From Paralteromonas sediminis (GTDB lineage: Bacteria > Pseudomonadota > Gammaproteobacteria > Enterobacterales > Alteromonadaceae), in assembly GCF_003820355.1 (NCBI RefSeq), contig NZ_RPOK01000001.1, forward strand, positions 336,847 through 400,846: a DNA stretch of 64,000 bases. Reading direction: 5' to 3'. The translations under genes and the position numbers were made by a program. Below, piece by piece: positions 1 through 8,676 of the stretch (the stretch's first letter is position 1; every line of letters starts with the position of its first letter). A model generated the notes under the pieces. It saw nothing but the letters and a program-made list of their open reading frames with translations. It was not told the DNA's origin and did not search any database.

Positions 1-478
1 ACCAAAAGGTGAACGATAGTTTTCACACAGCCAGTATGTGAACCGGAAGTTGGTTATAAGGTAACTAAGGGTCTGCAACGAGTCTTGAGAAGCGGATCGT
101 CAAAACTATTGCCCTAACAGTTGGCTAAACGGACCAAAGCTTGAACTAAGGGGCACAAACATGGGGGGATAATAGCCGAAGGCGCGCCATGTTTGTGTCC
201 CAGTGAGCGACAGCGAACGGAACGACTTGAGCGTTTTGGACTTCCCATACTTTACTAGACAGTCTGTTGTGCCAAAAAATACGCTTCTTTGAATTTACCA
301 GGTGACACACTGCCTGTATGCGAATGGCGTTTTTTCGGATTGTAAAACAGCTGTTAGAATCTGACGTATATGACAACGCATAGCTTGCGTAAATTAAAAT
401 TCGTCAACGAAAATTATCTTTCATACAATGCTAACTCTTGAAAATAGCGAGGTGATGACTTGAATGGTTCTCTTCCAA
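1..478. other. Gene-free left edge with a strong hairpin
   Basis: No convincing gene is seen. A short minus-strand reading frame here resembles no family I know. The one clear structure is an inverted repeat with 15-nt arms at 150-164 and 187-201, carrying one G-T mismatch, around a 22-nt loop. Read on the minus strand, this block lies downstream of the amidohydrolase gene and has some integron attC-like traits, but canonical core sites are imperfect. Confidence 0.4.
150..201. repeat. Inverted repeat, 15-bp arms
   Basis: Arms GGGGCACAAACATGG (150-164) and CCATGTTTGTGTCCC (187-201) pair over 15 positions with one G-T wobble. The loop is 22 nt and GC-rich. No T tract follows on either strand, so it is not a typical terminator. 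It could be the folded core of a degenerate attC-like recombination site or a remnant of a mobile element. Confidence 0.65.
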
Positions 479-1828
479 TCAATTTTCAGCATTAAATGCT
501 TCTCTCCCCTTGATATATGTAGACCTTAGGTGATTTATAGCATTTAACTTTTCAGCGGGGTTTTCTTCGAATACTAAAAAACTCGCTTCGAATCCAGTTT
601 TTATTGCGCCAATTTTCCTATCGCTGAAAATAAACTGTCCGCTATTAATCCAAACTGCCAGAAGCTCTCGTGAATTAAGAAAATTATTTTCATACCAGTA
701 TTGATACTCAGAGGATGAATTCTTAGAGTAATTGTCTACACCTAAATTAATATCAACACCTGCTCTGTATAGTTTTTGTACGAGGGCTCTTTGCATGTTA
801 ATCAGTTCATCTCGCAATTCACCATTTGTATATTCTGGCCTGGCAGCAAAAGTGGGTGTAATACTTAATCCCTTTTTACTAACTAATAACTCGATATCTG
901 TTCTTCTAAGTCTTTTACTATCGAGGTCTTTCCTATCGACGGCATACGCACCCGGCAAATGACCTAAAGCGTCCACATTCCCCCTTATCGCAATCCGAAG
1001 ATCTTCTGCTGTTGAAACATGTGCAATTACCTTCATGTGGCGTCGGTGTGCCTCCTCAACCAGTGGTTTAAATAATTTAGGATTAAGTCCAAACATGTAT
1101 TCACCTTTAGAATATCTTAAACCATCTTCTACTGCCTGAGTTGATACTAAACGTTTGCGTTGGTCATATTCCTCTGATTTGTGTAAATAAACCTTGACCC
1201 ACTTTGCTCCTTGGTCATGTAGCCTATCTATTGTCGAAGATATTTGCTGCATAGAGTCAACCGAATGAAAAACATATCCATCCATTTGGTCGCGTGTTTG
1301 ATTTGGATATAAGAATTTTGCTACCTCTAGCGACAATCCGCCCTGAGGGTGACCATATTTCGAAGTAATTCCGCCATATGTAGTTCTGACATCAACGGTA
1401 CCAGGCTCGCTCGCGAGTGAGAGTATCTTTGACATTAAGCGTGGATCAGCGTTGGGGTTAAAAACGTAGAGAATACCTGTTGCAATCAACTCTTGGTTGA
1501 ACCTTGGAAACATAAACACGCTTTCAAGTTGATGGCTATGAGCATCTCCAAACGGAGGTGTTACCCAAGCGCCATCAAGATTTACAATTTCATTAGGTTG
1601 TCCACATACATCTGTTTTTATGAAGACGCCATTGTTGACATCAAAGCTACCAACATTAAATTCTTTGTTATGCCAGATTTTTGCATTTTCAAACCTTTTA
1701 GTCTCTCCTATACAATCAGAATTCACTACATCGACAGACTTTTCGATGCTTGTGCAACTTACACTAGTTGTAAGACTTATTAAAAATGTAAGGCAAAAGC
1801 ACGACTTATTTGTAAATGATAAACTCAT
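479..1828 (-). CDS. Exported amidohydrolase-family protein
   Basis: This 449-residue protein belongs to the metal-dependent amidohydrolase superfamily (imidazolonepropionase/prolidase-like branch). The N-terminus is a hydrophobic signal with a Cys near residue 25 (TSVSC), a weak lipobox, so it is probably exported and perhaps lipid-anchored. The metal-binding HxH lies in GDAHSH. A Lys in WVKVYLHK, a His in VIAHVS, another in DALGHLPG and an Asp in LGVDNYS fit the usual metal ligands. The C-terminal ASFLVFEENP stretch is the family's returning small beta-domain. Substrate is unknown; related exported enzymes are often dipeptidases or cyclic-amide hydrolases. A second, longer family member lies 3.5 kb away (5380-6777). 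The start is an ATG after a hydrophilic gap; promoter not identified. Confidence 0.8.
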   Translation of the reverse strand: MSLSFTNKSCFCLTFLISLTTSVSCTSIEKSVDVVNSDCIGETKRFENAKIWHNKEFNVGSFDVNNGVFIKTDVCGQPNEIVNLDGAWVTPPFGDAHSHQLESVFMFPRFNQELIATGILYVFNPNADPRLMSKILSLASEPGTVDVRTTYGGITSKYGHPQGGLSLEVAKFLYPNQTRDQMDGYVFHSVDSMQQISSTIDRLHDQGAKWVKVYLHKSEEYDQRKRLVSTQAVEDGLRYSKGEYMFGLNPKLFKPLVEEAHRRHMKVIAHVSTAEDLRIAIRGNVDALGHLPGAYAVDRKDLDSKRLRRTDIELLVSKKGLSITPTFAARPEYTNGELRDELINMQRALVQKLYRAGVDINLGVDNYSKNSSSEYQYWYENNFLNSRELLAVWINSGQFIFSDRKIGAIKTGFEASFLVFEENPAEKLNAINHLRSTYIKGREAFNAEN

Positions 1829-1879
1829 CTTGTTACCTTCATAAACCCTTTGTTGAATCGAGCAAAAATTGATATTTTG

Positions 1880-3016
1880 CTACAACAATCGAACTTCAGC
1901 ATCACAATCTTCTAACGTCGGTTTTAATCCCCAACCTCCAAAACTGTCCGAGACGACCATCTGCAGCGTGTTGGAACCTTTTTTTATAGGTAAGAAAATG
2001 GTAAGTTGCCTATCGTGAAGAACACCTTGCTGACGATTGTTCGCGTATCGAAAACTAGCGTCAGAGTGTGCAATTATCTGCTCGTTTAAGAGCACGCTTA
2101 TTGCATCGCTGTAACCTAGATGAAGGACGCAAGTCTGCGGCTTTGCTGAATCTAAGAATACCTGTGCAACGACACTGTAACTGCGTAAACCTTGTGGTAT
2201 TGCTCGGTGCCGTAAAAACTCAAAAATACCATCATCTTGAGCTGTTACCTGTGTCCACTTTCCGTTTCTTATAGCATCGGGTATTTGAATCATTGGCTCC
2301 TTGGTCGATGCAGAAATTTGCGAAAGATTGACTTTTTCTAGGCGCGAATTATGTTGATTAATCTTCTCGTCAATTTGTTCATTAGAAATTTTTTTATGAA
2401 TGACTTTTATGTTTTTGAAGATGGCACTGTAGCTGGCTGTGCTGCCATTTGGAATTAATCCACGTAGTGAAATCTTGCCTGGTTGTCTGTCTCCGGTGAG
2501 TAAAAGTCCTTCAAATGCTGGTTCTTTTTGATCATTTATCCACATGTCAAGGCGATTATTTATTATTCGCAGTTTTACTTTTATCCAAGTATTTTCGGGA
2601 AGACTTTGCGCAGTGGTTCCCTTATCGCCATGGTATATTTGCCAAGCGCTTCTATCTTGGAATTCCGGTGAATATTGCACAGCGTCTGGAGCATTAGACT
2701 TATGTGTCCGAAAGTAGACGGTTTCTGATTTGCCATTGCCTTGTCGAAAATAAACAAAAGCAAAAGCACGTTTGCCCTCATGTTTGAACTCGAACTCAAT
2801 TGTTCCATTTAAAAACTGGTCAAAAACTGAAGATATTTGTCCTGAAGTCATCTTAACCCAAGATTGATTTTCACTTTCAAGGACTTCTGCACCCAACTCT
2901 GAAAAAGTCCATTCACTACTATCAAATAGTTCCTCTGCATAAATATATTGCTGCATCAAACAGAGCATAAGTAAAATTAAAGCTTGTAAATACCTGAACA
3001 TATTGTCTCGCGTCAT
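1880..3016 (-). CDS. Secreted protein with a lectin-like beta-sandwich domain
   Basis: I do not recognise a named family. The first ~27 residues form a signal peptide ending near QYIYAEE. Residues about 30-205 read like a concanavalin-A/laminin-G-like fold of the kind in sugar-binding or GH16/DUF1080-like proteins: alternating beta segments, 'FVYFRQGNGK', 'WIKVKLRIINNRLDMWIND' and 'NIKVI' at the end. A hydrophilic linker follows, then a second beta-rich domain (about 250-378) with the pattern of galactose-binding-like modules, including VLLNEQIIAHS and 'KKGSNTLQMVVSDSFGGWG'. It lies 51 nt upstream of the amidohydrolase on the same strand, so the two may be co-transcribed. A periplasmic or surface binding role is inferred. 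Confidence 0.7.
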   Translation of the reverse strand: MTRDNMFRYLQALILLMLCLMQQYIYAEELFDSSEWTFSELGAEVLESENQSWVKMTSGQISSVFDQFLNGTIEFEFKHEGKRAFAFVYFRQGNGKSETVYFRTHKSNAPDAVQYSPEFQDRSAWQIYHGDKGTTAQSLPENTWIKVKLRIINNRLDMWINDQKEPAFEGLLLTGDRQPGKISLRGLIPNGSTASYSAIFKNIKVIHKKISNEQIDEKINQHNSRLEKVNLSQISASTKEPMIQIPDAIRNGKWTQVTAQDDGIFEFLRHRAIPQGLRSYSVVAQVFLDSAKPQTCVLHLGYSDAISVLLNEQIIAHSDASFRYANNRQQGVLHDRQLTIFLPIKKGSNTLQMVVSDSFGGWGLKPTLEDCDAEVRLL

Positions 3017-3107
3017 TTAATTGATAGCTTGGCAGGGCTTTCTGCTAGGCTATTGAAAATCAAATCTTCTGGCTAGGGAATATTTGTGCAAATTATGATA
3101 CTTTTCG

Positions 3108-4034
3108 ATGATTCAAAGAAAGGAAGAAATTGACAAGAAGTACATGTTTGGACCAAATCTACTGACATTCGATTTTAGAACCAATAAATACTCAAGAGAA
3201 GTATTGGTAGACGTTGCAACGACTGATTCAATGTCGTCTTTTATCAAAAGTTCACTGCCACATATTTTAAACTTTTATGACATTACTCTTATTACTGGCG
3301 GCAGCGGGTGTTTCTGGCTTGATTCGACCAGATATCAAGTGCGTCCCAATCAACTGTTGTTTACTACACCTGGTCAAATTAGGCGGTGGTACGCAAAAGA
3401 CCTACAGGCAATTTGTTTTTTCTTTTCTGCCAAATTTTTTTTGAACGCTTTTAATGACCCCCTCTTACTGCATCGTTTACAATATTTCCATACCAAGGTA
3501 GGGCCGGGCGAACTCCTGCTAAATGAGAATGATGCGGAATTAATTCTTGGTCTATTGGGTGACATGCAAAAGGAACTGAATAGGTTGCAGCCGGATAGTC
3601 AAAAAATTCTTCTAGCGAGTGCATATTATTTGTTACTGCGCTTGGAGCGATTTTATATTCAAAGTTGGGGTAAGACACAAGTCAATTACGTAGATAAGAG
3701 AATTGGCAAATTCAGGCAATTATTGGAAAAGTACTATTCTACTCATCACAAAGTGGCTAGTTATGCAGATATGCTGGCAGTTACGCCCGGACATTTGAAT
3801 TATCTGTGTAAGAGAAATCTAGGGTGTAATGCTAGTGAATTAGTTACTTCTCGAATCTTTACTGAAGCCAAGATACGACTGACACACACTAACACACTTA
3901 TTGAGACTATTGCGTACGATTTAGGCTTTGAAAATACTTCCTATTTTTGTAGAGCATTTAAAAAGATAACTGGATGTACTCCTTCTCAATACAGAAAACT
4001 TCATATTGAAGAATCATACACAGATACATATTGA
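3108..4034 (+). CDS. AraC-family transcriptional regulator
   Basis: The C-terminal ~100 residues carry the two helix-turn-helix motifs of AraC/XylS proteins, with the classic second half 'IAYDLGFENTSYFCRAFKK' followed by TGCTPSQYRK. Residues about 20-170 look like a cupin-type sensory domain (VRPNQLLFTTPG). It is divergent from the secreted lectin-like gene 91 nt away, so it is a plausible regulator of that gene and the amidohydrolase beyond it. The first ATG lacks a clear ribosome site; a second ATG at 3144 is a reasonable alternative. The ligand is unknown. Confidence 0.88.
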   Translation: MIQRKEEIDKKYMFGPNLLTFDFRTNKYSREVLVDVATTDSMSSFIKSSLPHILNFYDITLITGGSGCFWLDSTRYQVRPNQLLFTTPGQIRRWYAKDLQAICFFFSAKFFLNAFNDPLLLHRLQYFHTKVGPGELLLNENDAELILGLLGDMQKELNRLQPDSQKILLASAYYLLLRLERFYIQSWGKTQVNYVDKRIGKFRQLLEKYYSTHHKVASYADMLAVTPGHLNYLCKRNLGCNASELVTSRIFTEAKIRLTHTNTLIETIAYDLGFENTSYFCRAFKKITGCTPSQYRKLHIEESYTDTY

Positions 4035-4046
4035 TTGCACTAATCG

Positions 4047-4067
4047 AATTGTTCTGCACAATTTTTT
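4047..4067 (+). terminator. Weak candidate terminator after the AraC gene
   Basis: A 6-bp AT-rich hairpin, AATTGT (4047-4052) and ACAATT (4058-4063) around TCTGC, runs straight into a T tract. It sits 13 nt after the AraC stop codon. The stem is weak, so the call is tentative. Confidence 0.4.
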
Positions 4068-4105
4068 CAAAACTCGTAAACCGCAAGTAACTAGCGTTTG
4101 TTTCT

Positions 4106-5341
4106 CTAGTCAGTCACATTAAGTGGGTTACTGGGACTAGACCCTGTCATGATTAAGAGCGCATCAAACTGCAAAGCTAGCTTCCTCATATTCTCTTTGT
4201 CAGCATATTGAGGCTTAAAAAGCGTCTGTCTCAACGATGCCAAGTCAAAAACTGTAAAGCCCTCTATATTGAGGTGCTTATAGAAGCTTTCAGCCATTTC
4301 GCTATATCCGTCTTTTGCCGATACGGCTTTATATTCCCAAGCGGAGGGGTCCAGAATCGCTACTTTACTATCGATGCCAGGAAGAACCAGTATACTAAAT
4401 GACTGGTTGTTATTTACCATTGCCAATGATGGAACCAAGCTCCCTACATCGAAGGTGTTATTTGAGCTCACTCCGCGCATCAAATGAGATGCACCTAACT
4501 TAATCATAACTTTTGCAGTTGGCTTATCACGCCAATAGTGTAAAAAGTTATTCTTGAGCAAGTGCGCTCTTCGCACGTTTGATTCATAACCCCTTCCACT
4601 AACCCAAAGACGATTGATAGCGAGTGTTTCATACAGAGTATTCAATATTACGTCCGTATCAGGGGTGCGGTCGGGCCAGCTATCCATCAAAGCCTTCACT
4701 TGTGAAGGTGCACCCGAAAATGAATAGATATACTGAGGTCCTCTTGTGTTTAGGTATTTTTCCCAAGCATTGTCAGAAGCCTTGACGATTACCTCAAAAT
4801 TTTTCTGTGCAGCATTGGGCATACTATATTGGCTGAGTTTGTCTAGCAGTAGGCGATCACCCGCGACTTCATAATCAAGCCCCCATAGCGCCCGCGAATT
4901 CAGAGAAGCCTTTTGTGCTCTAAATATTAATTCAGCCTCTTCAGCCATACCAAAAAAAGCAGGCTCGTACCCATATCTATAAGATGCTTTTAACGCTTCT
5001 AATCCACCCCTTTCTAATACTTGATTTAGGTGGGTTGCCATTGGTGGAGATACTTCAATAGCAAGGTGTTGATAACCTTGCTGTACTAAAGACTCGAATA
5101 GTTGAGCCATAAGTAATGGGTTTTCTGCAATACCGTGCGTTTCCCCGATCATGAAGAACTGCGCCGCAGACGCTTTGTTCAATAGAAAATTTACGCCTTT
5201 CCCTCCAAACTCTCCTTGTTCATTGATCACAATAGTATGTTGGAACTCTTGTAGCGCATTTGTCAATTCATCTGCCATTGAAACCGGCATGAAGACAAAA
5301 CAAAGGTAAAAAACAATCGGGGTAGCGTTTCTTAATAACAT
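4106..5341 (-). CDS. Secreted EreA/ChaN-like hydrolase-fold protein
   Basis: A signal peptide (ending about MPVSMADE) precedes a domain whose N-terminal part has FMIGETHGIAENP and, about 40 residues later, LAIEVSP. This spacing of a GETHG loop and a conserved acidic strand is typical of the erythromycin-esterase/ChaN/TraB-like superfamily. Later segments (ALWGLDYEV, VMIKLGASHLMRG) continue the pattern with conserved Asp and His. The protein is 411 residues. Substrate is unknown, and macrolide resistance should not be assumed: most relatives are uncharacterised. It ends 71 nt from the convergent AraC gene and starts 38 nt downstream of the second amidohydrolase on the same strand, so it probably shares its transcript. 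Confidence 0.65.
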   Translation of the reverse strand: MLLRNATPIVFYLCFVFMPVSMADELTNALQEFQHTIVINEQGEFGGKGVNFLLNKASAAQFFMIGETHGIAENPLLMAQLFESLVQQGYQHLAIEVSPPMATHLNQVLERGGLEALKASYRYGYEPAFFGMAEEAELIFRAQKASLNSRALWGLDYEVAGDRLLLDKLSQYSMPNAAQKNFEVIVKASDNAWEKYLNTRGPQYIYSFSGAPSQVKALMDSWPDRTPDTDVILNTLYETLAINRLWVSGRGYESNVRRAHLLKNNFLHYWRDKPTAKVMIKLGASHLMRGVSSNNTFDVGSLVPSLAMVNNNQSFSILVLPGIDSKVAILDPSAWEYKAVSAKDGYSEMAESFYKHLNIEGFTVFDLASLRQTLFKPQYADKENMRKLALQFDALLIMTGSSPSNPLNVTD

Positions 5342-5379
5342 AGGTTTGCCTCAGATTATTTGGTTAGCTGTCTAGCCGT

Positions 5380-6777
5380 TTATAATTTCCAAGCACCATT
5401 CAGCATAACTGCATGAACGTCGCGTAATGCACGAATATCTGCCATCGGATTATTGCTTAACAATACAATATCTGCTTTTTTTCCAACAGATATACTGCCT
5501 TGGTCTGCCGCGCCCGCCATATCGGCAGCGTTAAGTGTTGCTGTTTGTAAAGCCTCAAAAGGCGAAAGCCCCAAGCTTACAAATAGTTCTAACGTGGATA
5601 CAAGAGATCGGCCAAACCCCATGCAATCATTCGGAGCGTCACTGCCGGCAACTAACTTCATTCCAGCATCAATGAGTTCACGATAATGTTCAACTAGGTC
5701 TGCTGTTCGCGATGCTATTATCGATTGATTGACCTTTGATTGCTGCATAAGCGTTACACTGCAACCCTGCTTGAGTTTTGCACTCATGGTCTCCAAGGCC
5801 CACTCTTCGGCAACCATATAAAGAGGTAAGTCAAGCTGAGGTGTAGCGACTAAATAGACGTCATTTGACGACAATTCACGATAGAGGTTTGTGCATTTGG
5901 TTTTATCTCTACCTCGATATATTTCAGATGACACTTGCCACCTTCCTCCGTATCCATCTTTCATCCAGGCTGAAAGAGGAGCAAGAGAGGCTTCGTTCCC
6001 CAAGTCGGTACAGTCTTTTACTAACTGCAAATACGTGTGTTGGATAGAACGAATTCCATTTTTTATCGCGTTCTTTGTCGTAACTTTAAAAGGAATATGT
6101 CCTGCAATGTTCAAATTTAGGCGTTTTGCATGACGAGCCACTTCAAACAATAAGCTTTCCGATATTCCATCATATACTTTTAAGAAATCTACACCTTGAA
6201 GATGAAGTGATTCAACAATAGTCTTTGCATCGTCTGCGTTTGCTAGATGTGTTTCTATTGGCTTTGACCAAGGGCTCTTAGGTCCGGTGATTAAAGGGCC
6301 CGAAAAGGTCAAATGAGGAAGGTCCGGTCTTTTTCGAAGTTTTTTCGCTGTAGGAATTAAACTCGCATCCATTCCCATATCAACGACTGACGTAATGCCT
6401 GCTGACAACATTTGTTCTAGGTTCGCAATAGCTTGCGCTTCAATATCTGTAAACTGAGTATTTTCTATATTTTCTTTTTGGCTTGCGTCAAACGCCATCA
6501 GATGAACATGTGAGTCCCATAAGCCGGGAATGGCATACATACCTGTCGCATCATATGTGGTAGTGGCCTGGTATTGTTGGCTAGTCGTTGTCGGCTGAAT
6601 CGAGATAATGACTCCATCTTCTATATAGATGTCCACGTTATTCAGCTGATTGGGCTCCTGCATTGAAATAGCAGTGACATTTCGTATGAGACTGGTTTTT
6701 GCGCAAACGGTATTTGGCAGAAAAAATAATGTGGCTATGAAGGCCAATAAACATATAAAGAAATTCATTGTCTGCAT
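5380..6777 (-). CDS. Exported amidohydrolase-family protein
   Basis: The ATG at 6777 is chosen because it directly precedes a signal peptide (hydrophobic core then PNTVCA). An upstream in-frame ATG at 6942 would add 55 residues without export character. The chain is 465 residues. Metal-binding motifs of the superfamily are present: HxH in GLWDSHVHLM, a Lys in DFLKVYDG, His in NIAGHIPF and SIQHTYLQ, and the Asp in LVAGSDAPND. The C-terminal 'GSISVGKKADIVLLSNNP' block is the usual signature of the composite beta-domain. Likely a periplasmic or secreted amidohydrolase of the imidazolonepropionase-like group, specificity unknown. It is divergent from the LytTR regulator at 7018. Confidence 0.85.
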   Translation of the reverse strand: MQTMNFFICLLAFIATLFFLPNTVCAKTSLIRNVTAISMQEPNQLNNVDIYIEDGVIISIQPTTTSQQYQATTTYDATGMYAIPGLWDSHVHLMAFDASQKENIENTQFTDIEAQAIANLEQMLSAGITSVVDMGMDASLIPTAKKLRKRPDLPHLTFSGPLITGPKSPWSKPIETHLANADDAKTIVESLHLQGVDFLKVYDGISESLLFEVARHAKRLNLNIAGHIPFKVTTKNAIKNGIRSIQHTYLQLVKDCTDLGNEASLAPLSAWMKDGYGGRWQVSSEIYRGRDKTKCTNLYRELSSNDVYLVATPQLDLPLYMVAEEWALETMSAKLKQGCSVTLMQQSKVNQSIIASRTADLVEHYRELIDAGMKLVAGSDAPNDCMGFGRSLVSTLELFVSLGLSPFEALQTATLNAADMAGAADQGSISVGKKADIVLLSNNPMADIRALRDVHAVMLNGAWKL

Positions 6778-7017
6778 TTGGATACTCGCTTGTGATTTCT
6801 TAGTTTTCGAACTGTTCTCATATCCATTAGTATGAATACAAGTGATGAATAAATGAAAAATTTCCGTGAAATGACATTGATTTACTTTAATGAACAACTG
6901 TCGATATACCTTGTTTAGGTCAACGAACCAAATATACGACAATTCAATATTACAGATTGCGCACGAACGTGCTTGCCTTTAATCTTCAAGTAAAAGAGAT
7001 AACGATACTAACTAAAA
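6778..7017. promoter_or_regulatory. Divergent promoter region, amidohydrolase / LytTR
   Basis: This AT-rich 240-nt gap separates the divergent amidohydrolase and LytTR genes and must hold both promoters. No convincing -35/-10 pair or paired LytTR direct repeat was identified by eye. Confidence 0.4.
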
Positions 7018-7797
7018 ATGACATACCTCAAACAGCTATCAGTACAAATTGGCGTTTCCGTTAGTGCATTCTTCCTCTTTGCGTACACATTGTTGTTCAT
7101 GCTGTCTAACAACTTATCGTTTATTTCTGCGTTTATTGGTGCATTCATTAACACTGCAACATTACTTTTTTGGAGTATCGGAGCGATAGCGATTTTAAAG
7201 CGCTTAATAAATCATGTTCATTTTTGGAAACAAGTTCCATTGCACATTTTGCTTTCCTTTTTATTTTCGATGCTTTGGTATTTTTCCATTACCGTAATCT
7301 TCGGATGGAAAAACGGAAATTTTATGGGGGCATTCTCAGTGGAACCATTTTCTACTGTCGCCTTTATTTGGCAGTTTTTTCAAGGGCTGGTGATTTATCT
7401 TTTGTTGTTAAGCGTCACTATTTCTTGGCAAAACTGGTTGTCCAGCCAATCTCAAAAGAAAGATCCACATCAGAATATATCGAAGCTATTGGTCAAAGAA
7501 GGTGAAGAGATTCTTGCTGTTCCTATTGACTCAATTATTTGCATTAGCGGGGCTGGAGACTATTCTGAAATAGTCACGCCAGAAAAGACCTATCTCACCA
7601 GAAAACGTTTAAATGAATTTGAAAAGTTGCTCCCATCAGAGTTTATTAGGGTGCACCGTTCCCACCTCATCAATATTAATAAAATGACAAAAGCACAGCC
7701 TATTGGCGGAGGCCGGTTACGTATCTATCAACAAAATAATGTTACTGTGGATACTAGCCGCACTGGGTCACGTTTGCTTCGAGATGTCGCCAGTTGA
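7018..7797 (+). CDS. Membrane-bound LytTR-family transcriptional regulator
   Basis: The first ~140 residues contain four likely membrane helices (about 8-29, 33-58, 72-92 and 112-137). Residues about 160-257 form a LytTR DNA-binding domain with the characteristic VDSI/ISGAGDYSEI strand and 'FIRVHRSHLININKM'. No receiver domain is present, so this is the one-component membrane LytTR type, in which the membrane part presumably senses a signal or partner. It is divergent from the exported amidohydrolase at 5380-6777, suggesting local control. Signal and targets are unknown. Confidence 0.85.
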   Translation: MTYLKQLSVQIGVSVSAFFLFAYTLLFMLSNNLSFISAFIGAFINTATLLFWSIGAIAILKRLINHVHFWKQVPLHILLSFLFSMLWYFSITVIFGWKNGNFMGAFSVEPFSTVAFIWQFFQGLVIYLLLLSVTISWQNWLSSQSQKKDPHQNISKLLVKEGEEILAVPIDSIICISGAGDYSEIVTPEKTYLTRKRLNEFEKLLPSEFIRVHRSHLININKMTKAQPIGGGRLRIYQQNNVTVDTSRTGSRLLRDVAS

Positions 7798-7841
7798 AAG
7801 AATGCGTGATGGTGTGCTGTTTGTACTTGGTAAATAGCAAT

Positions 7842-7863
7842 GGGGTCAGACTGACCTGCCCCC
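7842..7863. repeat. Short GC-rich palindrome
   Basis: The core GGTCAGACTGACC (7844-7856) is a perfect palindrome around a single A, flanked by GG on one side and a run of C on the other. It lies 45 nt after the LytTR stop. Sequences starting TGGGGTCAGA are common at ends of REP-type or small transposable repeats, so it may be a short repeat remnant; it is unsuited as a terminator because no T tract follows. Confidence 0.45.
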
Positions 7864-7931
7864 GGTAATTTTGACAGATAAGGATTAGCCTAGATATTAT
7901 CAACTAAGAAACAACAGAGTCGTTGACCAAA

Positions 7932-8549
7932 ATGAGATTAATTAATAAAACAACAAAAGAAAAGTGGACCGACTGGTTGATAGAGTCGTTATTAATTTGC
8001 GCCAGTATTTTGCTTGCGTTCTGGCTTAACGAGTGGGAAGAGCAACATAAAATCGAGAATAGAACTCAAGTGATGATGTGCAATGTCAAAAAGGAACTCG
8101 TTTCTAATTTGACCCTTGTAGAATCGGATTATTTGCCTAGACATAGAAAGATACTTTCGTATTTAGAAAGCGCTATTCAAGAATTAGAAAATGTTGGCGA
8201 GTCAGACACAATGCAGTACATTGACCGTCCTCTTTATATGGTGACATTAGATAATACTGCATGGTCTTTAGCAGTCGAAACAGGAAATTTGTCCCATTTG
8301 GATTTCAGTTTGGCTGCAACAATCTCACGAGTCTACAAATTACAAGAAGAAAGTCTCAAGCAAGTGTTTCCACGTATCATAGACAAACTATTTTTCTATC
8401 AGACCAATGATGGTAAACCAACGTTGCAGTCTCAAAAAGCTCTTCGATTGATGGTTAAGGAATTGATATCTCAAGAAGTGTATATTTTGTCTGCTTACAA
8501 TAAAGCTGTTTCAGCAATAAATGAGACTGAATATATCTGTAAAACCTGA
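7932..8549 (+). CDS. Small membrane-anchored protein of unknown function
   Basis: The ATG at 7932 is preferred over a TTG three codons earlier. The 205-residue product has one membrane segment near residues 15-32 (ESLLICASILLAFWLNEW), then a soluble, mostly helical region. The 'ILLAFWLNEWEEQ' arrangement resembles small membrane proteins of the DUF6090 kind, but this is a resemblance only. Neighbours (LytTR regulator upstream, ankyrin protein convergent) do not reveal a function. Confidence 0.65.
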   Translation: MRLINKTTKEKWTDWLIESLLICASILLAFWLNEWEEQHKIENRTQVMMCNVKKELVSNLTLVESDYLPRHRKILSYLESAIQELENVGESDTMQYIDRPLYMVTLDNTAWSLAVETGNLSHLDFSLAATISRVYKLQEESLKQVFPRIIDKLFFYQTNDGKPTLQSQKALRLMVKELISQEVYILSAYNKAVSAINETEYICKT

Positions 8550-8676
8550 GTGCTGATAGTAACGTGTTGAGTTTCGCCCTACTGTTTCCCTCATTGGCAA
8601 ATTTTTTTTAGGCTATTATATTATTGGCGCGTTTCACAACATTTAGCACTATTTCACAGACTGAGGAAAGTTACGT

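Noticed and set aside
146-376. 76-codon minus-strand frame near the left edge
   Set aside because: No ribosome site, no family resemblance, and it covers the 150-201 hairpin, which is better explained as a structural element.
4106-5341. Calling this gene a macrolide resistance esterase
   Set aside because: Only the general GETHG-type motif is seen; relatives are mostly uncharacterised, and the genomic context gives no resistance clue.
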